DNA from: Osmia lignaria lignaria
Lineage: Eukaryota > Arthropoda > Insecta > Hymenoptera > Megachilidae
Length of the DNA: 64,000 nt
Direction of reading: 5' to 3'
Assembly: GCF_051020975.1 (NCBI RefSeq)
Contig: NW_027478171.1
Location: 2,108,001-2,172,000 of the forward strand
A program made the position numbers and the translations under genes. The stretch's first letter is position 1, and each line of letters opens with the position of its first letter. The notes under the pieces are model-generated. The model had not been told where the DNA came from, searched no databases, and saw only the letters and a list, made by a program, of their open reading frames with translations. Of this stretch, positions 1-9,421 are shown piece after piece.

Positions 1-86
1 CATAGAACATAAATTGTAGGAAACATAATCCTCTACAAAAAAGGTCTCTTAACATTTTGCCATAGCTCGCTTCGTTTCCGAGATAT
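1..86 (+). repeat. Truncated satellite monomer at the window start
   Basis: These bases are the last 86 of a 322-bp unit: the ATAAATTG-type linker, a CTCTACAAAAAAGG block and the TAGCTCGCTTCG block leading into the monomer at 87. The array therefore continues upstream of the window. Confidence 0.95.
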
Positions 87-311
87 TTGCAGATATATCT
101 CAAGGGAAGGGGCCTGACGGACATATTTCGAGACATTTCTTCTTCTTGTTGTTCTTCTTCTGCACAGCTAAGCTGGAAGTGGCATTTACAGCTCGCAATA
201 GTGCAGAGTTATCTCAAAGAAAGGGGCCACGGTGTTTCTGTATCCTTATTATGTTGGTGCGGCTTCGGAACTTTTAAATATCTCGATATATCTCGAAAAC
301 TACGCTTCTGA
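87..311 (+). other. Recurrent 74-codon open frame, judged non-coding (example)
   Basis: A frame of about 74 codons (MQIYLKGRGL...SRKLRF) is open in most monomers, but the evidence is against a gene. The start codon is usually TTG, with ATG or GTG only in some subtypes. The 322-bp unit puts successive copies in different frames. About 29 of 198 monomers carry stops or frameshifts, including 1375, 9744, 12964, 16828, 18115, 21013 and 21979. Changes are often non-synonymous (D/N, W/R, G/S, L/S). There is no recognisable domain, signal peptide or splice context. Openness over 225 bp is explained by copying one ancestral unit. Transcription of the satellite remains possible. Confidence 0.85.
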
Positions 312-1696
312 TCAAAAAATATCATAGAACATAAATTGTAGGAAACATAATTCTCTATAAAAAACGTCTCTTAACATTTTGCCATAGCTCGCTTCGTTTC
401 CGAGATATTTGCAGATTTATCTCAAGGGAAGGGGCCTGACGGACATATTTCGAGATATTCCTTCTTCTTGTTGTTCTTCTTCTGCACAGCTAAGCTGGAA
501 GTGGCACTTGCAGCTCGCAGTAGTGCAGAGTTATCTCAAAGAAAGGGGCCACGGTGTTTCTGTATCTCTATTATGTTGGTGCGGCTTCGGAACTTTTAAA
601 TATCTTGATATATCTCGAGAACTACGCATCTGATCGAAAAATATCATAGAACATAAAAAGTAGGAAACTTAATTCTCTACAAAAGAGGTCTCTTAACATT
701 TTGCCATAGCTCGCTTCGTTTCCGAGATATTTGCAGATTTATCTCGAGGGAAGGGGCCTGACGGACATATTTCGAGATATTTCTTCTTCTTGTTGTTCTT
801 CTTCTGCACAGCTAAGCTGGAAGCGGCATTTGCGGCTCGCACTAGTGCAGAGTTATCTCAAAGAAAGGGGCCACGGTGTTTCTGTATCTCTATTATGTTG
901 GTGCGGCTTCGGATCTTTTAAATATCTCGATATATCTCGAAAACTACGCTTCTGATCAAAAAATATCATAGAACATAAATTGTAGGAAACATAATTCTCT
1001 ACAAAAAAGGTCCCTTAACATTTTGCCATAGCTCGCTTCGTTTCCGAGATATTTGCAGATTTATCTCAAGGGAAGGGGCCTGACGGACATATTTCGAGAT
1101 ATTTCTTCTTCTTGTTGTTCTTCTTCTGCACTGCTAAGCTGGAAGTGGCATTTGCAGCTCGCAATAGTGCAGAGTTATCTCAAAGAAAGGGGCCACGGTG
1201 TTTCTGTATCTCTATTATGTTGGTGCGTCTTCGGAGCTTTTAAATATCTCGATATATCTCGAAAACTACGCTTCTGATCAAAAAATATCATAGAACATAA
1301 ATTGTAGGAAACATAATTCTCTACAAAAAAGGTCTCTTAAGATTTTGCCATAGCTCGTTTCGTTTCCGAGATATTTGCAGATTTATCTCAAGGGAAGGGG
1401 CCTGACGGACATATTTCGAGATATTTCTTCTTCTTGATGTTCTTCTTCTGCACAGCTAAGCTGGAAGTGGCATTTGCAGCTCGCAATAGTGCAGAGTTAT
1501 CTCAAAGAAAGTGGCCACGGTGTTTCTGTATCTCTATTATGTTGGTGCGGCTTCGGAACTTTTAAATATCTTGATATATCTCGAGAACTACGCATCTGAT
1601 CAAAAAATATCATAGAACATAAAAAATAGGTAACTTAATTCTCTACAAAAAAGGTCTCTTAACATTTTGCCATAGCTCGCTTCGTTTCCGAGATAT
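87..1696 (+). repeat. Five heterogeneous monomers at the start of copy 1
   Basis: The monomers are at 87, 409, 731, 1053 and 1375. The first has TTTACAGCTC and TATCCTTATT. The third has CTCGAGGGAAGG, AAGCGGCATTTGCGG and CGCACTAGTG. The fifth has a TGA (1435-1437) that interrupts the recurrent frame. Only parts of this block survive in copy 2: the monomers at 26163 and 26485 combine its variants, so copy 2 is about four monomers shorter here. Confidence 0.85.
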
Positions 1697-2333
1697 GTGC
1701 AGATTTATCTCAAGGGAAGGGGCCTGACGGACATATTTCGAGATATTTCTTCTTCTTGTTGTTCTTCTTCTGCACAGCTGAGCTGGAAGTGGCATTTGCA
1801 GCTCGCAATAGTGCAGAGTTACCTCAAAGAAAGGGGCCACGGTGTTTCTGTATCTCTATTATGTTGGTGCGGCTTCGGAGCTTTTAAATATCTCGATATA
1901 TCTCGAAAACTACGCTTCTGATCAAAAAATATCATACAACATAAATTGTAGGAAACATAATTCTCTACAAAAAAGGTCTCTTAACATTTTGCCATAGCTC
2001 GCTTCGTTTCCGAGATATATGCAGATTTATCTCAAGGGAAGGGGCCTGACGAACATATTTCGAGATATTTCTTCTTCTTGTTGTTCTTCTTCTGCACAGC
2101 TAAGCTGGAAGTGGCATTTGCAGCTCGCAATAGTGCAGAGTTATCTCAAAGAAAGGGGCCACGGTGTTTCTGTATCTCTATTATGTTGGTGCGGCTTCGG
2201 AACTTTTAAATATCTTGATATATCTCGAGAACTACGCATCTGATCAAATAATATCATAGAACATAAATTGTAGGAAACATAATTCTCTACAAAAAAGGTC
2301 TCCTAACATTTTGCCATAGCTCGCTTCGTTTCC

Positions 2334-2355
2334 GAGATATATGCAGATATATCTC
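2334..2355. other. Perfect 22-bp dyad (9-bp arms, GCAG spacer)
   Basis: GAGATATAT, then GCAG, then ATATATCTC form perfect 9-bp inverted arms at a monomer boundary. The same perfect form is present at 5873, 6517, 7483, 7805, 27122, 31302, 32912 and 33878. Most other monomers keep the outer GAGATA and TATCTC arms but mismatch near the centre. It could extrude a short hairpin or bind a dimeric protein. No function is shown. Confidence 0.7.
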
Positions 2356-2702
2356 AAGGGAAGGGGCCTGACGGACATTTTTCGAGATATTTCTTCTTCT
2401 TGTTGTTCTTCTTCTGCACAGCTAAACTGGAAGTGGCATTTCCAGCTCGCAATAGTGCAGAGTTATCTGAAAGAAAGGGGCCACGGTGTTTCTGTATCTC
2501 TATTATGTTGGTGCGGCTTCGGAACTTTTAAATATCTTGATATATCTCGAGAACTACGCTTTTGATCAAAAAATATCATAGAACACAAATTGTAGGAAAC
2601 ATAATTCTCTACAAAAAAGGTCTCTTAAGATTTTGCCATAGCTCGTTTCGTTTCCGAGATATTTGCAGATTTATCTCAAGGGAAGGGGCCTGACGGACAT
2701 AT

Positions 2703-2742
2703 TTCGAGATATTTCTTCTTCTTGTTGTTCTTCTTCTGCACA
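2703..2742 (+). repeat. TTC/GTT pyrimidine-rich tract in each monomer (example)
   Basis: Each monomer carries TTCTTCTTCTTG followed by TTGTTCTTCTTC shortly after TTTCGAGATA. It is the only place where three-base length changes occur (monomers 3307, 28095 and 28414), consistent with triplet slippage, and it holds the switch point of the hybrid at 50627. Confidence 0.8.
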
Positions 2743-2755
2743 GCTAAGCTGGAAG
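2736..2755. other. CAGCTAAGCTG dyad in each monomer (example)
   Basis: CAGCT, A, AGCTG is a perfect 5-bp inverted repeat around a single base. Subtypes break it (CAGCGAAGC at 13930 and 15540, CAGCTATGC at 12642 and 15218) or extend it (CAGCTGAGCTG at 1697 and 5558), so it is not strictly conserved. Confidence 0.6.
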
Positions 2756-2846
2756 TGGCATTTGCAGCTCGCAATAGTGCAGAGTTATCTCAAAGAAAGG
2801 GGCCACGGTGTTTCTGTATCTCTATTATGTTGGTGCGGCTTCGGAA

Positions 2847-2880
2847 CTTTTAAATATCTTGATATATCTCGAGAACTACG
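2847..2880. other. AT-rich palindromic block (GATATATC and TCTCGAGA)
   Basis: Each monomer has TTTTAAATATC followed by an 8-bp palindrome GATATATC. E-type monomers add a second one, TCTCGAGA, which contains an XhoI site. K-type monomers read TCTCGAAA and lack it. XhoI therefore separates the two haplotypes. Confidence 0.7.
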
Positions 2881-3306
2881 CATCTGATCAAAAAATATCA
2901 TAGAACATAAAAAGTAGGTAACTTAATTCTCTACAAAAAAGGTCTCTTAACATTTTGCCATAGCTCGCTTCGTTTCCGAGATATGTGCAGATTTATCTCA
3001 AGGGAAGGGGCCTGACGGACATATTTCGAGATATTTCTTCTTCTTGTTGTTCTTCTTCTGCACAGCTAAGCTGGAAGTGGCATTTGCTGCTCGCAATAGT
3101 GCAGAGTTATCTCAAAGAAAGGGGCCACGGTGTTTCTGTATCTCTATTATGTTGGTGCGGCTTCGGAGCTTTTAAATATCTCGATATATCTCGAAAACTA
3201 CGCTTCTGATCAAAAAATATCATAGAACATGAATTGTAGGAAACATAATTCTCTACAAAAAAGGTCTCTTAACATTTTGCCATAGCTCGCTTCGTTTCCG
3301 AGATAT

Positions 3307-3625
3307 ATGCAGATTTATCTCAAGGGAAGGGGCCTGACGGACATATTTCGAGATATTTCTTCTTCTTGTTGTTCTTCTGCACAGCTAAGCTGGAAGTGGC
3401 ATTTGCAGCTCGCAATAGTGCAGAGTTATCTCAAAGAAAGGGGCCACGGTGTTTCTGTATCTCTATTATGTTGGTGCGGCTTCGGAACTTTTAAATATCT
3501 TGATATATCTCGAGAACTACGCATCTGATCAAAAAATATCATAGAACATAAAAAGTAGGAAACTTAATTCTCTACAAAAAAGGTCTCTTAACATTTTGCC
3601 ATAGCTCGCTTCGTTTCCGAGATAT
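3307..3625 (+). repeat. 319-bp monomer with one TTC lost
   Basis: This monomer is 3 bp short because one TTC is missing from its second TTC run (TTGTTGTTCTTCTGC). The same loss occurs at 28095-28413 and 28414-28732 and nowhere else in the window, so it is a good marker of shared descent. Confidence 0.93.
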
Positions 3626-3947
3626 TTGCAGATTTATCTCAAGGGAAGGGGCCTGACGGACATATTTCGAGATATTTCTTCTTCTTGTTGTTCTTCTTCT
3701 GCACTGCTAAGCTGGAAGTGGCATTTGCAGCTCGCAATAGTGCAGAGTTATCTCAAAGAAAGGGGCCACGGTGTTTCTGTATCTCTATTATGTTGGTGCG
3801 GCTTCGGAGCTTTTAAATATCTCGATATATCTCGAAAACTACGCTTCTGATCAAAAAAGATCATAGAACATAAATTGTAGGAAACATAATTCTCTACAAA
3901 AAAGGTCTCTTAAGATTTTGCCATAGCTCGTTTCGTTTCCGAGATAT
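3626..3947 (+). repeat. Monomer with GCACTGCTAAGC variant
   Basis: It carries GCACTGCTAAGC in place of GCACAGCTAAGC (as do 1053 and 29377), a K-type 3' end and the unusual AAAAAAGATCAT before the linker. Its counterpart in copy 2 is only the 5' half of the hybrid monomer at 29377. Confidence 0.8.
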
Positions 3948-4246
3948 TTGCAGATTTATCTCAAGGGAAGGGGCCTGACGGACATATTTCGAGATATTTC
4001 TTCTTCTTGTTGTTCTTCTTCTGCACAGCTAAGCTGGAAGTGGCATTTGCAGCTCGCAATAGTGCAGAGTTATCTCAAAGAAAGGGGCCACGGTGTTTCT
4101 GTATCTCTATTATGTTGGTGCGGCTTCGGAACTTTTAAATATCTTGATATATCTCGAGAACTACGCATCTGATCAAAAAATATCATAGAACATAAAAAGT
4201 AGGTAACTTAATTCTCTACAGAAAAGGTCTCTTAACATTTTGCCAT

Positions 4247-4303
4247 AGCTCGCTTCGTTTCCGAGATATGTGCAGATTTATCTCAAGGGAAGGGGCCTGA
4301 CGG
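4247..4303 (+). repeat. Intra-monomer duplication, copy 1 (example monomer)
   Basis: AGCTCGC (4247-4253), then GCAGA, TTATCTCAA, AAGGGGCC and ACGG follow in order, and recur in the same order at 4373-4415. The GCAG boxes are 114 bp apart. This copy has 12 more bases than the other between AGCTCGC and GCAG. The arrangement is present in essentially every monomer, so the duplication predates the array. Confidence 0.85.
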
Positions 4304-4372
4304 ACATATTTCGAGATATTTCTTCTTCTTGTTGTTCTTCTTCTGCACAGCTAAGCTGGAAGTGGCATTTGC

Positions 4373-4415
4373 AGCTCGCAATAGTGCAGAGTTATCTCAA
4401 AGAAAGGGGCCACGG
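4373..4415 (+). repeat. Intra-monomer duplication, copy 2 (example monomer)
   Basis: AGCTCGC (4373-4379), GCAGA, TTATCTCAA, AAGGGGCC and ACGG align with 4247-4303, with a few substitutions and a 12-base gap. Because 114 is a multiple of 3, the duplication is also visible in the translated recurrent frame as QIYLKGRG against QSYLKERG. Confidence 0.85.
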
Positions 4416-6523
4416 TGTTTCTGTATCTCTATTATGTTGGTGCGGCTTCGGAGCTTTTAAATATCTCGATATATCTCGAAAACTACGCTTCTGATCAAAA
4501 AATATCATAGAACATAAATTGTAGGAAACATAATTCTCTACAAAAAAGGTCTCTTAACATTTTGCCATAGCTCGCTTCGTTTCCGAGATATATGCAGATT
4601 TATCTCAAGGGAAGGGGCCTGACGGACATATTTCGAGATATTTCTTCTTCTTGTTGTTCTTCTTCTGCACAGCTAAGCTGGAAGTGGCATTTGCAGCTCG
4701 CAATAGTGCAGAGTTATCTCAAAGAAAGGGGCCACGGTGTTTCTGTATCTCTATTATGTTGGTGCGGCTTCGGAACTTTTAAATATCTTGATATATCTCG
4801 AGAACTACGGATCTGATCAAAAAATATCATAGAACATAAAAAATAGGTAACTTAATTCTCTACAAAAAAGGTCTCTTAACATTTTGCCATAGCTCGCTTC
4901 GTTTCCGAGATATGTGCAGATTTATCTCAAGGGAAGGGGCCTGACGGACATATTTCGAGATATTTCTTCTTCTTGTTGTTCTTCTTCTGCACAGCTAAGC
5001 TGGAAGTGGCATTTGCAGCTCGCAATAGTGCAGAGTTATCTCAAAGAAAGGGGCCACGGTGTTTCTGTATCTCTATTATGTTGGTGCGGCTTCGGAGCTT
5101 TTAAATATCTCGATATATCTCGAAAACTACGCTTCTGATCAAAAAATATCATAGAACATAAATTGTAGGAAACATAATTCTCTACAAAAAAGGTCTCTTA
5201 ACATTTTGCCATAGCTCGCTTCGTTTCCGAGATATATGCAGATTTATCTCAAGGGAAGGGGCCTGACGGACATATTTCGAGATATTTCTTCTTCTTGTTG
5301 TTCTTCTTCTGCACAGCTAAGCTGGAAGTGGCATTTGCAGCTCGCAATAGTGCAGAGTTATCTCAAAGAAAGGGGCCACGGTGTTTCTGTATCTCTATTA
5401 TGTTGGTGCGGCTTCGGAACTTTTAAATATCTTGATATATCTCGAGAACTACGGATCTGATCAAAAAATATCATAGAACATAAAAAATAGGTAACTTAAT
5501 TCTCTACAAAAAAGGTCTCTTAACATTTTGCCATAGCTCGCTTCGTTTCCGAGATATGTGCAGATTTATCTCAAGGGAAGGGGCCTGACGGACATATTTC
5601 GAGATATTTCTTCTTCTTGTTGTTCTTCTTCTGCACAGCTGAGCTGGAAGTGGCATTTGCAGCTCGCAATAGTGCAGAGTTACCTCAAAGAAAGGGGCCA
5701 CGGTGTTTCTGTATCTCTATTATGTTGGTGCGGCTTCGGAGCTTTTAAATATCTCGATATATCTCGAAAACTACGCTTCTGATCAAAAAATATCATAGAA
5801 CATAAATTGTAGGAAACATAATTCTCTACAAAAAAGGTCTCCTAACATTTTGCCATAGCTCGCTTCGTTTCCGAGATATATGCAGATATATCTCAAGGGA
5901 AGGGGCCTGACGGACATATTTCGAGATATTTCTTCTTCTTGTTGTTCTTCTTCTGCACAGCTAAACTGGAAGTGGCATTTCCAGCTCGCAATAGTGCAGA
6001 GTTATCTGAAAGAAAGGGGCCACGGTGTTTCTGTATCTCTATTATGTTGGTGCGGCTTCGGAACTTTTAAATATCTTGATATATCTCGAGAACTACGGAT
6101 CTGATCAAAAAATATCATAGAACATAAAAAATAGGTAACTTAATTCTCTACAAAAAAGGTCTCTTAACATTTTGCCATAGCTCGCTTCGTTTCCGAGATA
6201 TGTGCAGATTTATCTCAAGGGAAGGGGCCTGACGGACATATTTCGAGATATTTCTTCTTCTTGTTGTTCTTCTTCTGCACAGCTGAGCTGGAAGTGGCAT
6301 TTGCAGCTCGCAATAGTGCAGAGTTACCTCAAAGAAAGGGGCCACCGTGTTTCTGTATCTCTATTATGTTGGTGCGGCTTCGGAGCTTTTAAATATCTCG
6401 ATATATCTCGAAAACTACGCTTCTGATCAAAAAATATCATAGAACATAAATTGTAGGAAACATAATTCTCTACAAAAAAGGTCTCCTAACATTTTGCCAT
6501 AGCTCGCTTCGTTTCCGAGATAT

Positions 6524-9421
6524 ATGCAGATATATCTCAAGGGAAGGGGCCTGACGGACATATTTCGAGATATTTCTTCTTCTTGTTGTTCTTCTTCTGC
6601 ACAGCTAAACTGGAAGTGGCATTTCCAGCTCGCAATAGTGCAGAGTTATCTGAAAGAAAGGGGCCACGGTGTTTCTGTATCTCTATTATGTTGGTGCGGC
6701 TTCGGAACTTTTAAATATCTTGATATATCTCGAGAACTACGCTTTTGATCAAAAAATATCATAGAACACAAATTGTAGCAAACATAATTCTCTACAAAAA
6801 AGGTCTCTTAAGATTTTGCCATAGCTCGTTTCGTTTCCGAGATATTTGCAGATTTATCTCAAGGGAAGGGGCCTGACGGACATATTTCGAGATATTTCTT
6901 CTTCTTGTTGTTCTTCTTCTGCACAGCTAAGCTGGAAGTGGCATTTGCAGCTCGCAATAGTGCAGAGTTATCTCAAAGAAAGGGGCCACGGTGTTTCTGT
7001 ATCTCTATTATGTTGGTGCGGCTTCGGAACTTTTAAATATCTTGATATATCTCGAGAACTACGCATCTGATCAAAAAATATCATAGAACATAAAAAGTAG
7101 GTAACTTAATTCTCTACAAAAAAGGTCTCTTAACATTTTGCCATAGCTCGCTTCGTTTCCGAGATATATGCAGATTTATCTCAAGGGAAGGGGCCTGACG
7201 AACATATTTCGAGATATTTCTTCTTCTTGTTGTTCTTCTTCTGCACAGCTAAGCTGGAAGTGGCATTTGCAGCTCGCAATAGTGCAGAGTTATCTCAAAG
7301 AAAGGGGCCACGGTGTTTCTGTATCTCTATTATGTTGGTGCGGCTTCGGAACTTTTAAATATCTTGATATATCTCGAGAACTACGCATCTGATCAAATAA
7401 TATCATAGAACATAAATTGTAGGAAACATAATTCTCTACAAAAAAGGTCTCCTAACATTTTGCCATAGCTCGCTTCGTTTCCGAGATATATGCAGATATA
7501 TCTCAAGGGAAGGGGCCTGACGGACATATTTCGAGATATTTCTTCTTCTTGTTGTTCTTCTTCTGCACAGCTAAACTGGAAGTGGCATTTCCAGCTCGCA
7601 ATAGTGCAGAGTTATCTGAAAGAAAGGGGCCACGGTGTTTCTGTATCTCTATTATGTTGGTGCGGCTTCGGAACTTTTAAATATCTTGATATATCTCGAG
7701 AACTACGCATCTGATCAAATAATATCATAGAACATAAATTGTAGGAAACATAATTCTCTACAAAAAAGGTCTCTTAACATTTTGCCATAGCTCGCTTCGT
7801 TTCCGAGATATATGCAGATATATCTCAAGGGAAGGGGCCTGACGGACATACTTCGAGATATTTCTTCTTCTTGTTGTTCTTCTTCTGCACAGCTAAACTG
7901 GAAGTGGCATTTCCAGCTCGCAATAGTGCAGAGTTATCTCAAAGAAAGGGGCCACGGTGTTTCTGTATCTCTATTATGTTGGTGCGGCTTCGGAACTTTT
8001 AAATATCTTGATATATCTCGAGAACTACGCTTCTGATCAATAAATATCATAGAACACAAATTGTAGGAAACATAATTCTCTACAAAAAAGGTCTCTTAAG
8101 ATTTTGCCATAGCTCGTTTCGTTTCCGAGATATTTGCAGATATATCTCAAGGGAAGGGGCCTGACGGACATACTTCGAGATATTTCTTCTTCTTGTTGTT
8201 CTTCTTCTGCACAGCTAAACTGGAAGTGGCATTTCCAGCTCGCAATAGTGCAGAGTTATCTCAAAGAAAGGGGCCACGGTGTTTCTGTATCTCTATTATG
8301 TTGGTGCGGCTTCGGAACTTTTAAATATCTTGATATATCTCGAGAACTACGCATCTGATCAAAAAATATCATACAACATAAATTGTAGGAAACATAATTC
8401 TCTACAAAAAAGGTCTCTTAACGTTTTGCCATAGCTCGCTTCGTTTCCGAGATATGTGCAGATTTATCTCAAGGGAAGGGGCCTGACGGACATATTTCGA
8501 GATATTTCTTCTTCTTGTTGTTCTTCTTCTGCACAGCTAAGCTGGAAGTCGCATTTGCAGCTCGCAATAGTGCAGAGTTATCTCAAAGAAAGGGGCCACG
8601 GTGTTTCTGTATCTCTATTATGTTGGTGCGGCTTCGGAACTTTTAAATATCTTGATATATCTCGAGAACTACGCATCTGATCAAAAAATATCATAGAACA
8701 TAAAAAGTAGGTAACTTAATTCTCTACAAAAAAGGTCTCTTAACATTTTGCCATAGCTCGCTTCGTTTCCGAGATATGTGCAGATTTATCTCAAGGGAAG
8801 GGGCCTGACGGACATATTTCGAGATATTTCTTCTTCTTGTTGTTCTTCTTCTGCACAGCTAAGCTGGAAGTGGCATTTGCAGCTCGCAATAGTGCAGAGT
8901 TACCTCAAAGAAAGGGGCCACGGTGTTTCTGTATCTCTATTATGTTGGTGCGGCTTCGGAGCTTTTAAACATCTCGATATATCTCGAAAACTACGCTTCT
9001 GATCAAAAAATATCATAGAACAGAAATTGTAGGAAACATAATTCTCTACAAAAAAGGTCTCTTAACGTTTTGCCATAGCTCGCTTCGTTTCCGAGATATT
9101 TGCAGATTTATCTCAAGGGAAGGGTCCTGACGGACATATTTCGAGATATTTCTTCTTCTTGTTGTTCTTCTTCTGCACAGCTAAGCTGGAAGTGGCATTT
9201 GCAGCTCGCAATAGTGCAGAGTTATCTCAAAGAATGGGGCCACGGTGTTTCTGTATCTCTATTATGTTGGTGCGGCTTCGGAACTTTTAAATATCTTGAT
9301 ATATCTCGAGAACTACGCTTCTGATCAAAAAATATCATAGAACATGAATTGTAGGAAACATAATTCTCTACAAAAAACGTCTCTTAACATTTTGCCATAG
9401 CTCGCTTCGTTTCCGAGATAT
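6524..9421 (+). repeat. Nine-monomer mixed segment (ATATATGCAGATATAT and ACATACTTCG types)
   Basis: The monomers are at 6524, 6846, 7168, 7490, 7812, 8134, 8456, 8778 and 9100. Diagnostic variants are GACGAACAT in 7168, GACATACTTCG in 7812 and 8134, GAAGTCGCATT in 8456, TTAAACATCTCG in 8778, and AGGGTCCTGA plus AGAATGGGG in 9100. Counterparts in copy 2 are at 31309-34850, where the same types occur in a partly reshuffled order with two extra monomers. Confidence 0.85.

Larger units (their letters stand above)
1697..3306 (+). repeat. Five-monomer segment matching 26485-28094
   Basis: The monomers at 1697, 2019, 2341, 2663 and 2985 match those at 26485 (3' half), 26807, 27129, 27451 and 27773 at an offset of 24,788 bp. 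Diagnostic variants are GACGAACAT plus CAAATAAT in 2019, GGACATTTTTCG plus CTTTTGATC in 2341, and TTTGCTGCTC in 2985. The monomer at 1697 also has CAGCTGAGCTGG and TTACCTCAAAG, as do 5558, 6202 and 30987. Confidence 0.88.
3948..6523 (+). repeat. Dimeric higher-order repeat: four 644-bp E/K pairs
   Basis: The eight monomers at 3948, 4270, 4592, 4914, 5236, 5558, 5880 and 6202 alternate strictly. Odd members end GAGAACTACG with CTTGATATATC, and even members end GAAAACTACG with CTCGATATATC and TTCGGAGC. E members are followed by linkers ATAAAAAGTAGGTAAC or ATAAAAAATAGGTAAC, and K members by ATAAATTGTAGGAAAC. The repeating unit here is thus the 644-bp dimer. The pair 5880/6202 is absent from copy 2. 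Confidence 0.9.

Noticed and set aside
1643..1840. Minus-strand 65-codon frames (MAPFFE...) at 1643, 5504, 6148, 13876, 15486 and others
   Set aside because: They appear only in subtypes where a chance substitution removes a stop, and they overlap the plus-strand repeat. No independent support.
4251..4267. CENP-B box-like site around CTTCGTTTCCGAGATAT
   Set aside because: Only the TTCG core matches the box. The later CGGG core and central A are missing.
8037..8046. AATAAA polyadenylation-like signal in CAATAAATATC (also near 33145)
   Set aside because: It is present in only two orthologous monomers through one substitution. There is no transcript context.
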